Below, piece by piece: positions 23,933 to 32,568 of a DNA stretch of 64,000 nt (position 1 is its first letter; every line of letters starts with the position of its first letter). Below the pieces are notes generated by a model. The model saw nothing but the letters and a program-made list of their open reading frames with translations. It searched no databases and was not told where the DNA came from. The position numbers and the translations under genes were made by a program. The stretch comes from Erysipelotrichaceae bacterium (GTDB lineage: Bacteria; Bacillota_I; Bacilli_A; Erysipelotrichales; Erysipelotrichaceae). The stretch is from the NCBI GenBank assembly GCA_017512285.1, contig JAFWGU010000036.1:1-64000 (forward strand). The letters run 5' to 3'.

Positions 23933-25987
23933 TTAGTCTTCGTCGTCCTCGATCTTGGCTTCTGCGATGACCTTGTCAGCTACCATCTGCGGAGCGTATT
24001 CATATCTTACGAATTCCTGAACATATGAACCTGTGCCCTGAGTCATTGAACGTAACTCGGTAGCGTATGTTACCATTTCAGCCATTGGTACTTCAGCAAC
24101 GATTACTGTTGTCTCATCATCGATGGCTCTGTTATCCATGATCATGCCTCTTCTCTTTGAGAAGTCGCCGTAGATGGTTCCTACGTATTCACTTGGAATC
24201 GTAACTTCAGCCTTGATGATTGGTTCGAGTAATGCTGGCTTTGCCTTTGGCATGCCGGCCTTGTATGCAAGTCTGGCAGCGCTCTTGAAGGCGATTTCCT
24301 TGGAGTCTACCGGGTGGAATGAACCGTCGAATAATGTAGCCTTTACGTGAACTACCTTATAGCCGGCCAGAACACCCTTGTTCATGCATTCTCTTAATCC
24401 TGCTTCAACAGCCGGGAAGTACTGCTTTGGTACGGCACCGCCGACTACTGCTTCTTCGAATACCATTTCTTCCTGATCTTCGCATGGTTCGAATCTTATC
24501 CATACGTCACCGTACTGGCCAGCGCCACCGGTCTGCTTCTTATGCTTACCTTCAACTTCAACTGTTCCACGGATGGTCTCACGGTACTGAACCTTTGGTT
24601 CTGTCAGGTTAACTTCTACTTTATATCTGCTCTTCAGCTTGTTGATGATTACATCAATGTGCTGGTCACCGATACCGTATAATACGAGTTCTCTTGTCTC
24701 GGTATTGTTGATTACTTCGCAGGCTGGATCTTCTTCACGGATCTTGTTCAGACCTGTTGACATCTTGTCTTCATCGTTCTTTGACTTCGGCCAGATTGCC
24801 TTGCCCAGCATGCCGTGCGGGAATTCGATCTTCGGCAGATTCAGAGGATTGGCCTTTGTTGACAGGGTGTCATTGGTATGTGTGTACTGTAACTTCAGAA
24901 CTGCACCAATGTCGCCGGCTTCCAGCTTTGTGACCTTTTCCTGGTTCTTGCCTCTGATGACAACGATTGAACCGATCTTTTCATTTTCATCAGCGTTCAT
25001 GTTGTAAGCAGGTGTTTCACCTGATAATACGCCTGAAACTACCTTTACCAATGAGATCTGTGCGAATGCATCGTTGATTGTCTTGAATACGAATGCTGCG
25101 AACGGACCGTTTGGATCAACAGGTAAGTCAACCTCTTCGCCCTTTGCATTCTTTGCCTTGTATGTGACCTTGTCAGCGTTCAGAGCATACTTTTCGATGG
25201 CATCAAGCAATGTGTCGATGCCGACGAACTTGGTTGCTGAACCGCAAAGGATAGGTCTGATCGTACCATGACGTAAGCCATGGCCTAAGCCCTTGATGAT
25301 TTCCTCATCAGTGAATGGTTCTTCCATGAGGAACTTTTCTGTCAGTTCATCGTCTGTCATGGCGATGGCTTCACATAATACTGCATATCCGTCTTCAACC
25401 TGACCGGCCAGTGAAGCAGGAACTTCGGCTTCCTTACCGCCGATGAATGCCTTCTTGGTTATGATGTTTACAACACCTACAGCCTTGCCGTTTTCCATGA
25501 TAGGAAGAGTTAAAGGTACGGCCTTGCAGCGTCTTTCCAGATCAGAAACGACCTTTGCATAGTCTGCGTTGTCCTCATCAACTCTGGTAACGAAGAACAT
25601 GACAGGCATGTTCCTGTTTGTCGTAGCATGATAAGCCTTCATTGTTCCTGACTGAACGCCGTCCTTGGCACTTACAACGATAAGTGCGTTGTCAGCTACT
25701 GCCAGGGCAGCTGTCTGCTCACCTGCGAAGTCCAGATACCCTGGGGTATCCAGGAAGTTGATCTTCTGGCCTGCCCATTCAACCGGTACTACGTGGGTGT
25801 AAACTGACATTCCACGCTTCTGTTCTTCAGCGTCGCTGTCGATGATGCTTGTTCCGTCAACGGCCTTGCCGAAACGGTCTGTTACCTTTGTATTAAATAA
25901 TACTGATTCAAGAACTTCTGTCTTTCCTGCACCAGTATGGCCTAACACAACTACACTCTTAATGTTTTTTGTCTCGTAATCTTTCAT
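23933..25987 (-). CDS. EF-G-like translational GTPase (FusA paralogue)
   Basis: The 684-residue protein has all EF-G domains. Walker A is GHTGAGKT (near 16-23), G3 is FLDTPGYLDF, and G4 is the divergent TRVDEDN instead of NKxD. The domain IV loop contains TGGAGQYGDVWIRFEP, and the C-terminus has YVGTIYGDFSKRRG. The switch I region is short and unlike canonical EF-G. It matches the second EF-G-like class common in Bacillota, whose role is not settled (ribosome-linked stress function is suspected). It is co-transcribed with an ankyrin-repeat gene. Confidence 0.88.
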   Translation of the reverse strand: MKDYETKNIKSVVVLGHTGAGKTEVLESVLFNTKVTDRFGKAVDGTSIIDSDAEEQKRGMSVYTHVVPVEWAGQKINFLDTPGYLDFAGEQTAALAVADNALIVVSAKDGVQSGTMKAYHATTNRNMPVMFFVTRVDEDNADYAKVVSDLERRCKAVPLTLPIMENGKAVGVVNIITKKAFIGGKEAEVPASLAGQVEDGYAVLCEAIAMTDDELTEKFLMEEPFTDEEIIKGLGHGLRHGTIRPILCGSATKFVGIDTLLDAIEKYALNADKVTYKAKNAKGEEVDLPVDPNGPFAAFVFKTINDAFAQISLVKVVSGVLSGETPAYNMNADENEKIGSIVVIRGKNQEKVTKLEAGDIGAVLKLQYTHTNDTLSTKANPLNLPKIEFPHGMLGKAIWPKSKNDEDKMSTGLNKIREEDPACEVINNTETRELVLYGIGDQHIDVIINKLKSRYKVEVNLTEPKVQYRETIRGTVEVEGKHKKQTGGAGQYGDVWIRFEPCEDQEEMVFEEAVVGGAVPKQYFPAVEAGLRECMNKGVLAGYKVVHVKATLFDGSFHPVDSKEIAFKSAARLAYKAGMPKAKPALLEPIIKAEVTIPSEYVGTIYGDFSKRRGMIMDNRAIDDETTVIVAEVPMAEMVTYATELRSMTQGTGSYVQEFVRYEYAPQMVADKVIAEAKIEDDED

Positions 25988-25999
25988 AGTTCCTCTCCC

Positions 26000-26671
26000 T
26001 TAAGCTAATCTGTCTAATATCTCTTCATTATCATGTCTGGTTACATAATAATCATAAGCTCTCTTGCCATCTCTGTCTCTGAGATCCTTGTCTGCATCAT
26101 GATCCAGCAGCTGTCTGATCAGCTCATCAAATCCGGCATAGCTGACTCTCATCAGTGCAGTACATCCCATCTTATCCTGGATGTTTACATCAGCTTTTCT
26201 AGCTAATAATACATCAATTACGTTAACACTTCCAGCACTACACGCTTCCATAAGTGCGGTACGGCCCTTTGAATCCTGCTGGTTAACGTTTGCGCCTGCC
26301 TTGATCAGAGCTCTCACGATGGCTTCGTGGCCTTGGAAGGCAGCTCTCATCAATGCTGTATTTCCCTGATCGTCAAATGCGTTGACATCTGCACCGGCAT
26401 CTATCAGCATCTGTACGACCTCTGCATGTCCCTTCTTGCATGCACCCATAAGTGCTGTCTTGTTGTTTTCATCCAGTGCATTGACATCTGCACCGGCATC
26501 TATGAGTATCTGGGTTACCTGTTTGCGCCCTCTTCTGGTGCAGCGCATCAGAGCTGTTCTCTTTTCCTCATTTGCCGTATCAACTTTCACGCCCTGTCTC
26601 AATGCCTCCTTGACGACATTGACATCACCTACGGCTGCGGCTTCCAAATACTTCAGTTCCAACTGATCCAT
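26000..26671 (-). CDS. Ankyrin-repeat protein
   Basis: The 223-residue protein (start MDQLELKYLEAAAVGDVNVVK at 26671, with GAGGAGG nine bases upstream) is composed of about six ankyrin repeats. Each has the consensus pattern N.TALMRA...G...V..LI.AGADVN. There is no signal peptide or membrane helix, so it is cytoplasmic and presumably binds a protein partner. It ends 12 bases before the EF-G-like gene. Longer starts up to 26692 have no ribosome site. Confidence 0.9.
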   Translation of the reverse strand: MDQLELKYLEAAAVGDVNVVKEALRQGVKVDTANEEKRTALMRCTRRGRKQVTQILIDAGADVNALDENNKTALMGACKKGHAEVVQMLIDAGADVNAFDDQGNTALMRAAFQGHEAIVRALIKAGANVNQQDSKGRTALMEACSAGSVNVIDVLLARKADVNIQDKMGCTALMRVSYAGFDELIRQLLDHDADKDLRDRDGKRAYDYYVTRHDNEEILDRLA

Positions 26672-26783
26672 AGTACACAACCTCCTCTTCACAGATCATG
26701 GATTAGACTTTTAAAAGCTATTATGTACTTTGCGGCGTCTATCATTACCGCGGGGATACATCCCATTTCAAGCAAGTTAGAAA

Positions 26784-26807
26784 AAGATGCTCATAAAAAA
26801 GCATCTT
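26784..26807 (-). terminator. Terminator of the 37-codon gene
   Basis: AAGATGC/GCATCTT with a 10-base loop is followed on the minus strand by TTTCT. It overlaps the TGA stop of the small gene. Confidence 0.7.
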
Positions 26808-26920
26808 CATTTTTCATTCACACTGAAAATTACCACCATTACGGTGGCTACCTCCCGGCCAAGGCTGAGAACTAAGTCCATGCTTTCGACTGAAAGTCTT
26901 TTAACAGAACTAACTTTCAT
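26807..26920 (-). CDS. Small protein gene, 37 residues, with its own promoter and terminator
   Basis: The frame begins MKVSSVKRLSVESMDLVLSL at 26920 and ends TGA at 26807. AAGGAG lies seven bases upstream. The promoter at 26973-27001 and the hairpin at 26784-26807 make a complete one-gene unit of about 190 nt. The C-terminal half (EVATVMVVIFSVNEK) is hydrophobic and could bind membrane. I recognise no family. The region could alternatively be a structured RNA, since CCACC/GGTGG and GAAAGT/ACTTTC can pair. The remaining 26672-26783 stretch shows only a short GGGAT/ATCCC hairpin. Confidence 0.5.
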   Translation of the reverse strand: MKVSSVKRLSVESMDLVLSLGREVATVMVVIFSVNEK

Positions 26921-26972
26921 TAGCTAACTCCTTTTTAGATTAGCAATTTACTACCTGATAATCGCTATTATT

Positions 26973-27001
26973 ATTGTACTTATATTGCCCGTTTTATGCA
27001 A
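26973..27001 (-). promoter_or_regulatory. Promoter of the 37-codon gene
   Basis: The minus strand has TTGCAT (27001-26996), 17 bases and TACAAT (26978-26973). Confidence 0.65.
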
Positions 27002-27054
27002 GAAGAACATGCCTTAATTGTCCCCTAAAAAAGCACTGGCGAGACCTCTTCATA

Positions 27055-27084
27055 TTGATTATTTCAGGCTGTTGCTGATAGAAT
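27055..27084 (+). promoter_or_regulatory. Promoter of the nucleotidyltransferase gene
   Basis: TTGATT (27055-27060) and TAGAAT (27079-27084) are 18 bases apart, with an extended TG element just before the -10. Confidence 0.55.
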
Positions 27085-27116
27085 ATAGAAGGAATAATGT
27101 GGAGGAAAATAATATT

Positions 27117-28019
27117 ATGCAGGAACCAGTATTAGTCATATTAGCAGCCGGTTTAGGCAGCCGTTATGGCGGATTAAAGCAGATCGATGTCGTTGGCAAC
27201 AACGGTGAAAGCATCATCGACTTCTCTATCTACGATGCATACAGAGCAGGATTCAGAAAGGTCGTTCTGATCATCAGACAGGAACACGAAGCACTGTTCG
27301 ACGAGCATATCGGCAACAAGATCAGACCATTCATGCAGGTTGAATATGCCTACCAGGATGTTCATGACCTGCCGGCACCATTCGTATGTCCGGAAGACAG
27401 AACAAAGCCATGGGGCACAACACAGGCATTAATAGTAACCGAGCCACACATTGACGGACCGTTCATGGTAATCAACGCTGACGACTTCTATGGCAAGGAA
27501 TCATTCGAGATCATGTACAACTTCCTGAAGAACGAAGTCAAGGATGATGAATTCGGCATGGTCGGCTACCAGCTGACAAAGACTCTGACCGACAACGGCA
27601 CCGTAACAAGAGGCGTCTGCGAAAACAAGGACGGCTACTTAAGCAAGATCGTTGAAATTCAGAAGATCGCCAGAAAGGGTGACAAGCCTGTAACATTTGA
27701 TGAGGATGGCAATGAAGTTGAACTGGAAAATGGCCTCTGCAGCATGAACTTCTGGGGCTTCACACCAGCCGTATACCCGATGCTGAAGGAAATCTTCAAG
27801 CAGTTCCTGGCTGAGAAGATCGATGTTCCAAAGTCAGAACACGTCATTCCAACAGCCATCGGCCAGCTGATCGGCGAAGGCAAGATCAAGGTAAAGGTAA
27901 TGAAGACCGGTGCCGACTGGTTCGGCGTAACCTATCCACAGGATAAGGAAATGGTCGTAAGAAGAATTGCCGCCTACAAGATGGAAGGTTTATATCCATT
28001 CGATCTCTGGAAGAAATAA
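27117..28019 (+). CDS. Sugar nucleotidyltransferase-like protein
   Basis: From ATG 27117 (MQEPVLVILAAGLGSRYGG) the protein is 300 residues. It has the NTP_transferase nucleotide-binding signature LAAGLGSRYGGLKQ, the PWGTTQALI motif and the metal-binding VINADDFYG. It is probably a cytoplasmic nucleoside diphosphate sugar pyrophosphorylase, but the sugar cannot be deduced. GGAGG lies 11 bases before the start. An upstream frame start at 27018 would add 33 residues from the promoter region. It is one of few plus-strand genes and stands alone between terminators. Confidence 0.85.
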   Translation: MQEPVLVILAAGLGSRYGGLKQIDVVGNNGESIIDFSIYDAYRAGFRKVVLIIRQEHEALFDEHIGNKIRPFMQVEYAYQDVHDLPAPFVCPEDRTKPWGTTQALIVTEPHIDGPFMVINADDFYGKESFEIMYNFLKNEVKDDEFGMVGYQLTKTLTDNGTVTRGVCENKDGYLSKIVEIQKIARKGDKPVTFDEDGNEVELENGLCSMNFWGFTPAVYPMLKEIFKQFLAEKIDVPKSEHVIPTAIGQLIGEGKIKVKVMKTGADWFGVTYPQDKEMVVRRIAAYKMEGLYPFDLWKK

Positions 28020-28032
28020 AACAACATATTCA

Positions 28033-28056
28033 AAAGGCTGACTCATGTCAGCCTTT
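28033..28056 (+). terminator. Terminator of the nucleotidyltransferase gene
   Basis: AAAGGCTGAC and GTCAGCCTTT form a 10-bp stem with a four-base loop. A short TTTCAT follows. Confidence 0.65.
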
Positions 28057-28067
28057 CATATGCAGAG

Positions 28068-28090
28068 AAAAAGGTGCTGTGCACCTTTTT
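28068..28090. terminator. Bidirectional terminator between convergent genes
   Basis: AAAAAGGTGC and GCACCTTTTT form a 10-bp stem with a three-base loop, with A/T tracts on both sides. It terminates the M18 peptidase gene on minus and backs up the plus-strand gene. Confidence 0.85.
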
Positions 28091-28093
28091 TGT

Positions 28094-29398
28094 TTACTTG
28101 GTTACCTTGACGGTATGATTTCCGGCAATGATCGTACTGCCGTAGAACTCATTAAACAGATCGACCATGGCATCAACGTCCCTGGCTCCGGCCGTTTCAA
28201 ATGCAGAATGCATTGCCAGCTGCGGCAAGCCGATGTCCACGGACATGCTCGGCAGATTGATGCTGGCAATCGCAGCCTGAGTGCCGCCGCCTCTGTTGTC
28301 ACTTCTGTTGGCAAAGTACTGATATGGGGCACCTGCCCTTTCACAGAGCTGTCTGGTTACCGCTTCGCTTACTGCATCGGTAACATAGCTCTGAGAAGCA
28401 GCTCTCTTGATGACTACGCCGCCATTAAGGTAGCACCTGTTATCCGCATCGTAGAATTCCGGATGATTCGGATGTACGGCATGGGCATTGTCAGCGCTGA
28501 TCATGAATGAGTTAGCCAGGATGGCTGATTTGTCTGCTTCACTGTAGAAGAATGAAGCGAATATTCTGGAAATGACGTCTGCCAGGAAGTTTGAAGCCAT
28601 GCCCTGTCTGGTTACGGCGCCTACTTCCTCATTGTCAAATACGGCATAGATGTTTACGGAATTCTGACTGTAGGCATTCTTGAAGCCCTGTAAGGCCGCA
28701 TAGGCGCTGCCCAGGTCATCCAGTCTCGGTGAAGAGATGAATTCCTGTTCATCTCCCCAGATATAGGCAGGAGTCCTGTTATACAGGAACATGTCATAGC
28801 CGTAGATGTCATTTGGATCTATTGTCAGATAGTCAGCTATCTTGTTAAGCAGATACTTCTCATCCTTCCTGAGTGATACCATCGGCATCATGTCAACCTG
28901 AGCGTTCCACTTGTAGCCGTCATTGATCTGTCTGTTCTGATGGATGGCAACATTTGGAATGATGACGCTGTCATAGTCAAAGTCGACAAGCTTGCTTACC
29001 AGGGTTCCCTCTTCATTTACCACGGCTCTGCCGGCAATGGACAGCGGTCTGTCCAGCCATGACGACAGAATGGCTCCGCCATAGACCTCAACATTGAGTC
29101 TGCCGTAATGAGGATCGCCGGTAACGGCAACCGGCTTGATCTTCAGAGTCGGTGAATCGGAATGAGTAGCTGAGATGTTAACTGACTTCACCTGCAGCAT
29201 TTCCGGGATCTTGAAGGCAATGATGCTGGTATCGTTACGCATCACGTAATAATACCTGTTGTTCTCAAGTTTCCAGTTCTCGTTTTCCTGCAGTTTCAGG
29301 AAACCGGCTTCCTTTAATTCCTCTTCGATTGCGGCGGCAGCGTGGAATACGCTGTGACACTTATTCAGGAATTCCGCCATCTTTTCAGCCTTGCTCAT
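28094..29398 (-). CDS. apeB: M18 family aminopeptidase
   Basis: From ATG 29398 (MSKAEKMAEFLNKC, with GAGGAG upstream) the protein is 434 residues, normal for M18. Metal and active-site segments are present: SATHSDSPTLKIKP, SSPRLDDLGSAYAAL, FDNEEVGAVTRQG, SADNAHAVHPNHPE and LAMHSAFE. These cytoplasmic dinuclear zinc enzymes remove N-terminal acidic or other residues from peptides. It overlaps the end of the methyltransferase gene upstream by 14 bases. Confidence 0.93.
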   Translation of the reverse strand: MSKAEKMAEFLNKCHSVFHAAAAIEEELKEAGFLKLQENENWKLENNRYYYVMRNDTSIIAFKIPEMLQVKSVNISATHSDSPTLKIKPVAVTGDPHYGRLNVEVYGGAILSSWLDRPLSIAGRAVVNEEGTLVSKLVDFDYDSVIIPNVAIHQNRQINDGYKWNAQVDMMPMVSLRKDEKYLLNKIADYLTIDPNDIYGYDMFLYNRTPAYIWGDEQEFISSPRLDDLGSAYAALQGFKNAYSQNSVNIYAVFDNEEVGAVTRQGMASNFLADVISRIFASFFYSEADKSAILANSFMISADNAHAVHPNHPEFYDADNRCYLNGGVVIKRAASQSYVTDAVSEAVTRQLCERAGAPYQYFANRSDNRGGGTQAAIASINLPSMSVDIGLPQLAMHSAFETAGARDVDAMVDLFNEFYGSTIIAGNHTVKVTK

Positions 29399-29990
29399 CT
29401 GTATCACTCCTCTTTCTGGCAATCAGTATGCCATCACCCGTACGGATGTATGTGGTTTCATATCTTGGATCGTTCATCAGTTCATCCTGGAACCTGGCCA
29501 TCTTTCTGACCATGGCCCGCATTCTTCTGGTTCTGATGGGTGCCGGGTTGTCCACGTACCCATGGAAGTAAACGTCATCAACGGCAAAGAAACCGCCGTT
29601 TCTGAGATTCTTCTCGTATCTGGCCATTAATTCGGCATTGTGTGCCTTGGGACCGTCCAGGAAGATCATGTCAAACATCTCTTCCGTCTCATATTCCCTG
29701 GCATCGCCATTTACGACCGTTATCCTGTCCTCAAGGTTCATCGCCCTGATGTTCTCAACTGCCTGGCGGTATCTGTCCTCATCCTTTTCAATGGAAAGAA
29801 CGGTGACATCTTCACTTACGTTACAGAAGCAGATGCTGCTGTAGCCTACGGCCGTGCCTATTTCCAGAATGCGCTGAATGTGCTGGTTTTCGATGAACTG
29901 CACCATGAAATCGAGGCCGTCATCTTCTATTATCGGCACTGAATCCTCCAGTGCCCTGCGCTTGATTTCCTCTAAAATTCTGCTGTCCAT
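29385..29990 (-). CDS. trmR: O-methyltransferase (TrmR/YrrM-like)
   Basis: The 201-residue class I SAM methyltransferase has motif I RILEIGTAVGYSSI, motif II SIEKDEDR and the catalytic metal-site region DMIFLDGPKAHN. It resembles YrrM/TrmR, which methylates 5-hydroxyuridine at tRNA position 34. That assignment is by family and not proven. A TATAAG box with TG lies about 11 bases before the ATG, so the 5' leader would be only a few bases long. Confidence 0.8.
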   Translation of the reverse strand: MDSRILEEIKRRALEDSVPIIEDDGLDFMVQFIENQHIQRILEIGTAVGYSSICFCNVSEDVTVLSIEKDEDRYRQAVENIRAMNLEDRITVVNGDAREYETEEMFDMIFLDGPKAHNAELMARYEKNLRNGGFFAVDDVYFHGYVDNPAPIRTRRMRAMVRKMARFQDELMNDPRYETTYIRTGDGILIARKRSDTDEQG

Positions 29991-30059
29991 CTTGCCTTAA
30001 TCTTATACCATTTCGCCTCAAAATGCCACATATAAGTACTATTCAGCCCGCGCTTCTGC

Positions 30060-30065
30060 TACAAT
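30060..30065 (+). promoter_or_regulatory. Extended -10 of the lipoprotein gene, predicting a leaderless mRNA
   Basis: TGCTACAAT is an extended -10 box. Six bases separate it from the ATG at 30072, so transcription should begin at the start codon. No Shine-Dalgarno is present. Confidence 0.5.
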
Positions 30066-30071
30066 GTAGAT

Positions 30072-30770
30072 ATGAAAAAATTACTGATACTGCTGTTAGC
30101 ATTAACGATGTTTTTAACCGGATGCGAGAAGACGGAACCGGAGCCACAGCCTGCGGAACCTGAGGTCAGCCTGAGGAAAGTCGGCGAGGAAGTCAGCTTC
30201 CATGACATGAAGTGGAATCTGATCCGCGATGAAGATCCTGACAGTGACTACCTTACCGTAGTCAGTTCAGAGATCATCGTTCCCGACAGCATCTACTTTG
30301 AAGATGACCTGTTATTCGACACCATCCGTTATTTCAGCATCGACAAGCTCAAATATGAAGACTCCGGAATCAAGATCTATCTGGAAGAGGAACTTCTCAA
30401 GGGCCTCGGTGAAGATAACCTGAAGGAAGTTGACGGCTATAAGATCAGATTACTGACGCTGGCCGACATTACAGCCATTCTGCCGATGGAAAAGCACATA
30501 GACGATAATGACATCGCCTATTACAAACAGTCCTCCAGCGACGATTACAGCTGGCTGGTAAGAAGCAACACCTGGTTCTGGACCATGGAACCGGCAAATG
30601 ACGACATCGTAAACATCGTCTATGGCGAGAGCATGGCTGACCAGTACATCCACTACAGCTGGTATGTCCTCACAAATGAAAATGGTTTACTACTCACCAG
30701 CGTAGGAAACCATAAGGATGACGGTATTAAGGTTGTAATCAATTTACTGAAGAGCGCCGTGAGCGAGTAA
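30072..30770 (+). CDS. Lipoprotein of unknown function
   Basis: The 232-residue protein has a lipoprotein signal MKKLLILLLALTMFLTGC with Cys18 at the lipobox. A short acidic/proline linker follows (EKTEPEPQPAEPE), and then a globular extracytoplasmic domain with no motif I know. The C-terminus (KVVINLLKSAVSE) overlaps 27 bases with a convergent minus-strand gene, and no terminator lies between them. The ATG has no ribosome site and sits where transcription should begin. Confidence 0.7.
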   Translation: MKKLLILLLALTMFLTGCEKTEPEPQPAEPEVSLRKVGEEVSFHDMKWNLIRDEDPDSDYLTVVSSEIIVPDSIYFEDDLLFDTIRYFSIDKLKYEDSGIKIYLEEELLKGLGEDNLKEVDGYKIRLLTLADITAILPMEKHIDDNDIAYYKQSSSDDYSWLVRSNTWFWTMEPANDDIVNIVYGESMADQYIHYSWYVLTNENGLLLTSVGNHKDDGIKVVINLLKSAVSE

Positions 30771-31406
30771 GCGATCATGCTCATCATTCAGTTCATCCAG
30801 TAAGTGTTCATATTCTGAAATTCTATCTGACAGTTTCTCCTCATTCAGCAACAGTTCAAGCTGATTGTACGGGAAACTGTTTTTGATTCTGTTTATTTCG
30901 CTTTCACGGCTTCTGATCGCCTCATTAAGAAAGCAGACTCTTTCACGCAGCTCACCTTCATCAGCGCTTTCATCGATTCTGATTCCCCTGCTCTCATGAA
31001 TCAGGATGTCGATTCCGGTAAGATCAAGATCCCTGTAACATTCCCTCGCCCTCTCATAAAGGGCAGCCTTGTTTTCAAAACCATTGACATTGACCGCAGA
31101 ATCAAGCCTTTCAACAAGAACAAGATATCGTTCCGTTAAAGCGGCATCGGTATTTTCATCTGTCAGAGGATAATCTTCCCTTACGGAATGCTCTTCAATC
31201 AGTGACTCCCTTTCAGCCGGCACCCCTCTCTTCAGGCAGGATAATTCGTATCTTCTGTTATGAATCCTTATTTCCAGATTGCCGGTCTTACGATAGTATT
31301 CGTTTTCCAGCATGGGACAGACATGAAAGACAAGCTCGTCATGCTGAGCGATCAGAGCTGCCAGATGATGTCTTAATTCCCTTGCTTCAGCGGTGATGTC
31401 TTTCAT
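30744..31406 (-). CDS. Coiled-coil protein of unknown function
   Basis: The 220-residue protein is highly charged and helical, with coiled-coil stretches at both ends (ELRHHLAALIAQHDEL and LNEAIRSRESEINRIKNSF onward to the C-terminus). There is no signal or membrane segment. The central ENEYYRKTGNLEIRIHNRRYELSCLKRG resembles nothing I can name. It starts one base after the mntP stop codon, so it is in the mntP operon, and its end overlaps the convergent lipoprotein gene. Confidence 0.6.
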   Translation of the reverse strand: MKDITAEARELRHHLAALIAQHDELVFHVCPMLENEYYRKTGNLEIRIHNRRYELSCLKRGVPAERESLIEEHSVREDYPLTDENTDAALTERYLVLVERLDSAVNVNGFENKAALYERARECYRDLDLTGIDILIHESRGIRIDESADEGELRERVCFLNEAIRSRESEINRIKNSFPYNQLELLLNEEKLSDRISEYEHLLDELNDEHDRLLAHGALQ

Positions 31407-31407
31407 T

Positions 31408-31962
31408 TTATATTATTCCCAGATGTTCCAGTAATATCTTGGTTCCCAGGGCGATGAGTATGATGCCTCCGGTGATCTTGGCCTTTGAGCCATATGCCGC
31501 ACCGACCTTACTGCCTATCATTGTTCCCACATATGAGAAGGCAAAGGTCGTTAATCCGATTGCGGTTATTATCAACCAGATGTTGACTTTCAGAAAAGCC
31601 ATGGTTACGCCAACGGTCAGGGCATCAATGCTGGTTGCCACGGCCAGAACAAACATGGTTCTGACATCCATCTTATCATCCAGCTCTTCGCTTTTTCTGG
31701 CTTCCAGAATCATCTGGCCTCCGATGAACAGCAGAAGGAAAAACGCGATCCAGTGATCGATAGCTGTGATCAGATCCGCAAACAGCGTTCCCAGATAATA
31801 GCCAATCACCGGCATAAGTGCCTGGAATCCGCCAAAGTAGATCCCGCACTTAAAACCGTGTTCAGGTCTTACCCTGTTCAGTGACAGTCCTTTGCAGACT
31901 GACACGGCAAAGGCATCCATTGATACTCCTACGGCTATTAATGCTACATCGATGACATCCAT
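31408..31962 (-). CDS. mntP: Manganese efflux pump MntP
   Basis: The 184-residue protein has six membrane helices and the two DUF204 repeats. Key acidic residues lie in VGVSMDAFAVSVCKG and VATSIDALTVGV. MntP exports Mn2+. I looked for the yybP-ykoY Mn riboswitch common upstream of mntP and did not find one: only a tRNA terminator lies between tRNA-Leu and the start. Confidence 0.93.
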   Translation of the reverse strand: MDVIDVALIAVGVSMDAFAVSVCKGLSLNRVRPEHGFKCGIYFGGFQALMPVIGYYLGTLFADLITAIDHWIAFFLLLFIGGQMILEARKSEELDDKMDVRTMFVLAVATSIDALTVGVTMAFLKVNIWLIITAIGLTTFAFSYVGTMIGSKVGAAYGSKAKITGGIILIALGTKILLEHLGII

Positions 31963-31986
31963 TGATTCTTCCCCTTACTGACAACA

Positions 31987-32006
31987 TGCCCGTCAGTTAA
32001 CGGGCA
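31987..32006 (-). terminator. Hairpin after tRNA-Leu
   Basis: TGCCCGT/ACGGGCA stem with a six-base loop lies between tRNA-Leu and mntP. The T-run is poor, so read-through into mntP is possible. Confidence 0.5.
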
Positions 32007-32022
32007 CATTCACAAACAAAAA

Positions 32023-32109
32023 TGGTGCTCGAGGAGGGACTCGAACCCTCAAGGGTTTTATCCCGGCGGATTTTGAGTCCGCTGCGTCTACCGATTTCAC
32101 CACTCGAGC
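32023..32109 (-). tRNA. tRNA-Leu (anticodon CAA)
   Basis: The 87-base class II tRNA has a 7-bp acceptor stem (GCTCGAG/CTCGAGC), encoded CCA, the long variable arm typical of Leu, and TTCGAGT in the T loop. The anticodon loop is CTCAAAA, giving CAA, which reads UUG. Confidence 0.93.
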
Positions 32110-32119
32110 ATGCAAAGAC

Positions 32120-32148
32120 ATTTTAACTTAATCATGGACAATTGTAAA
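32120..32148 (-). promoter_or_regulatory. tRNA-Leu promoter
   Basis: The minus strand has TTTACA (32148-32143), 17 bases and TAAAAT (32125-32120), ten bases before the tRNA. Confidence 0.65.
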
Positions 32149-32173
32149 CAAAAAAAGCCCCTGCTAATCAAGG
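32149..32173 (-). terminator. Terminator of the PIN toxin gene
   Basis: GCCC/GGGC stem with a loop of about 11 is followed on the minus strand by seven T. It overlaps the toxin's stop codon. Confidence 0.6.
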
Positions 32174-32568
32174 GCCAGATAACGGACATGCCTGTCATTG
32201 ATGTCCTTGAACTTCGGGTCATGCGTCAGCAGAACAAGGTCATTATCCATCGCCTGCGCCAGCAGCATTCTGTCAAAAGGATCCTTATGCGGCAGCTTAA
32301 CCTCTTCAAGCCGCAGGCTGTTTTTCGGAAAAAGCGGCAGTGGTGTCATGTTGGAATCAAGGGCTGCATGGTATATCTCCCTGCCATCATATGTGAAGTT
32401 GGCCTTGCCGATCATCTTTTTCAGTTCAGTTTCCCATATGGAAATTGCCGAGAAATATATGTCATCTATTTCGTTCATGTAAAGATCCATGAATTCCCTG
32501 TTTTCAATGAGATGCTCATATCCATTAAGGATCCATATCAGCATGTGTGTGTCAAGAAGTACCCGCAT
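32164..32568 (-). CDS. PIN-domain toxin (VapC-like / Phd-linked)
   Basis: The 134-residue PIN protein has acidic residues expected for a Mg-dependent ribonuclease: Asp6 in LLDTHMLIW, Glu46 in SIWETELKK, Asp96 and Asp99 in HKDPFDRMLLAQA, and Asp117 near the C-terminus. Such toxins cut tRNA or rRNA. Its start overlaps the antitoxin stop (TAATG), so the two are coupled. The LLDTHMLIW variant is typical of PIN toxins paired with Phd-type antitoxins. Confidence 0.87.
   Translation of the reverse strand: MRVLLDTHMLIWILNGYEHLIENREFMDLYMNEIDDIYFSAISIWETELKKMIGKANFTYDGREIYHAALDSNMTPLPLFPKNSLRLEEVKLPHKDPFDRMLLAQAMDNDLVLLTHDPKFKDINDRHVRYLALD

Noticed and set aside
31963-32022. Manganese (yybP-ykoY) riboswitch upstream of mntP
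   Set aside because: The gap is only about 60 bases and holds just the hairpin after tRNA-Leu; no riboswitch core is visible.
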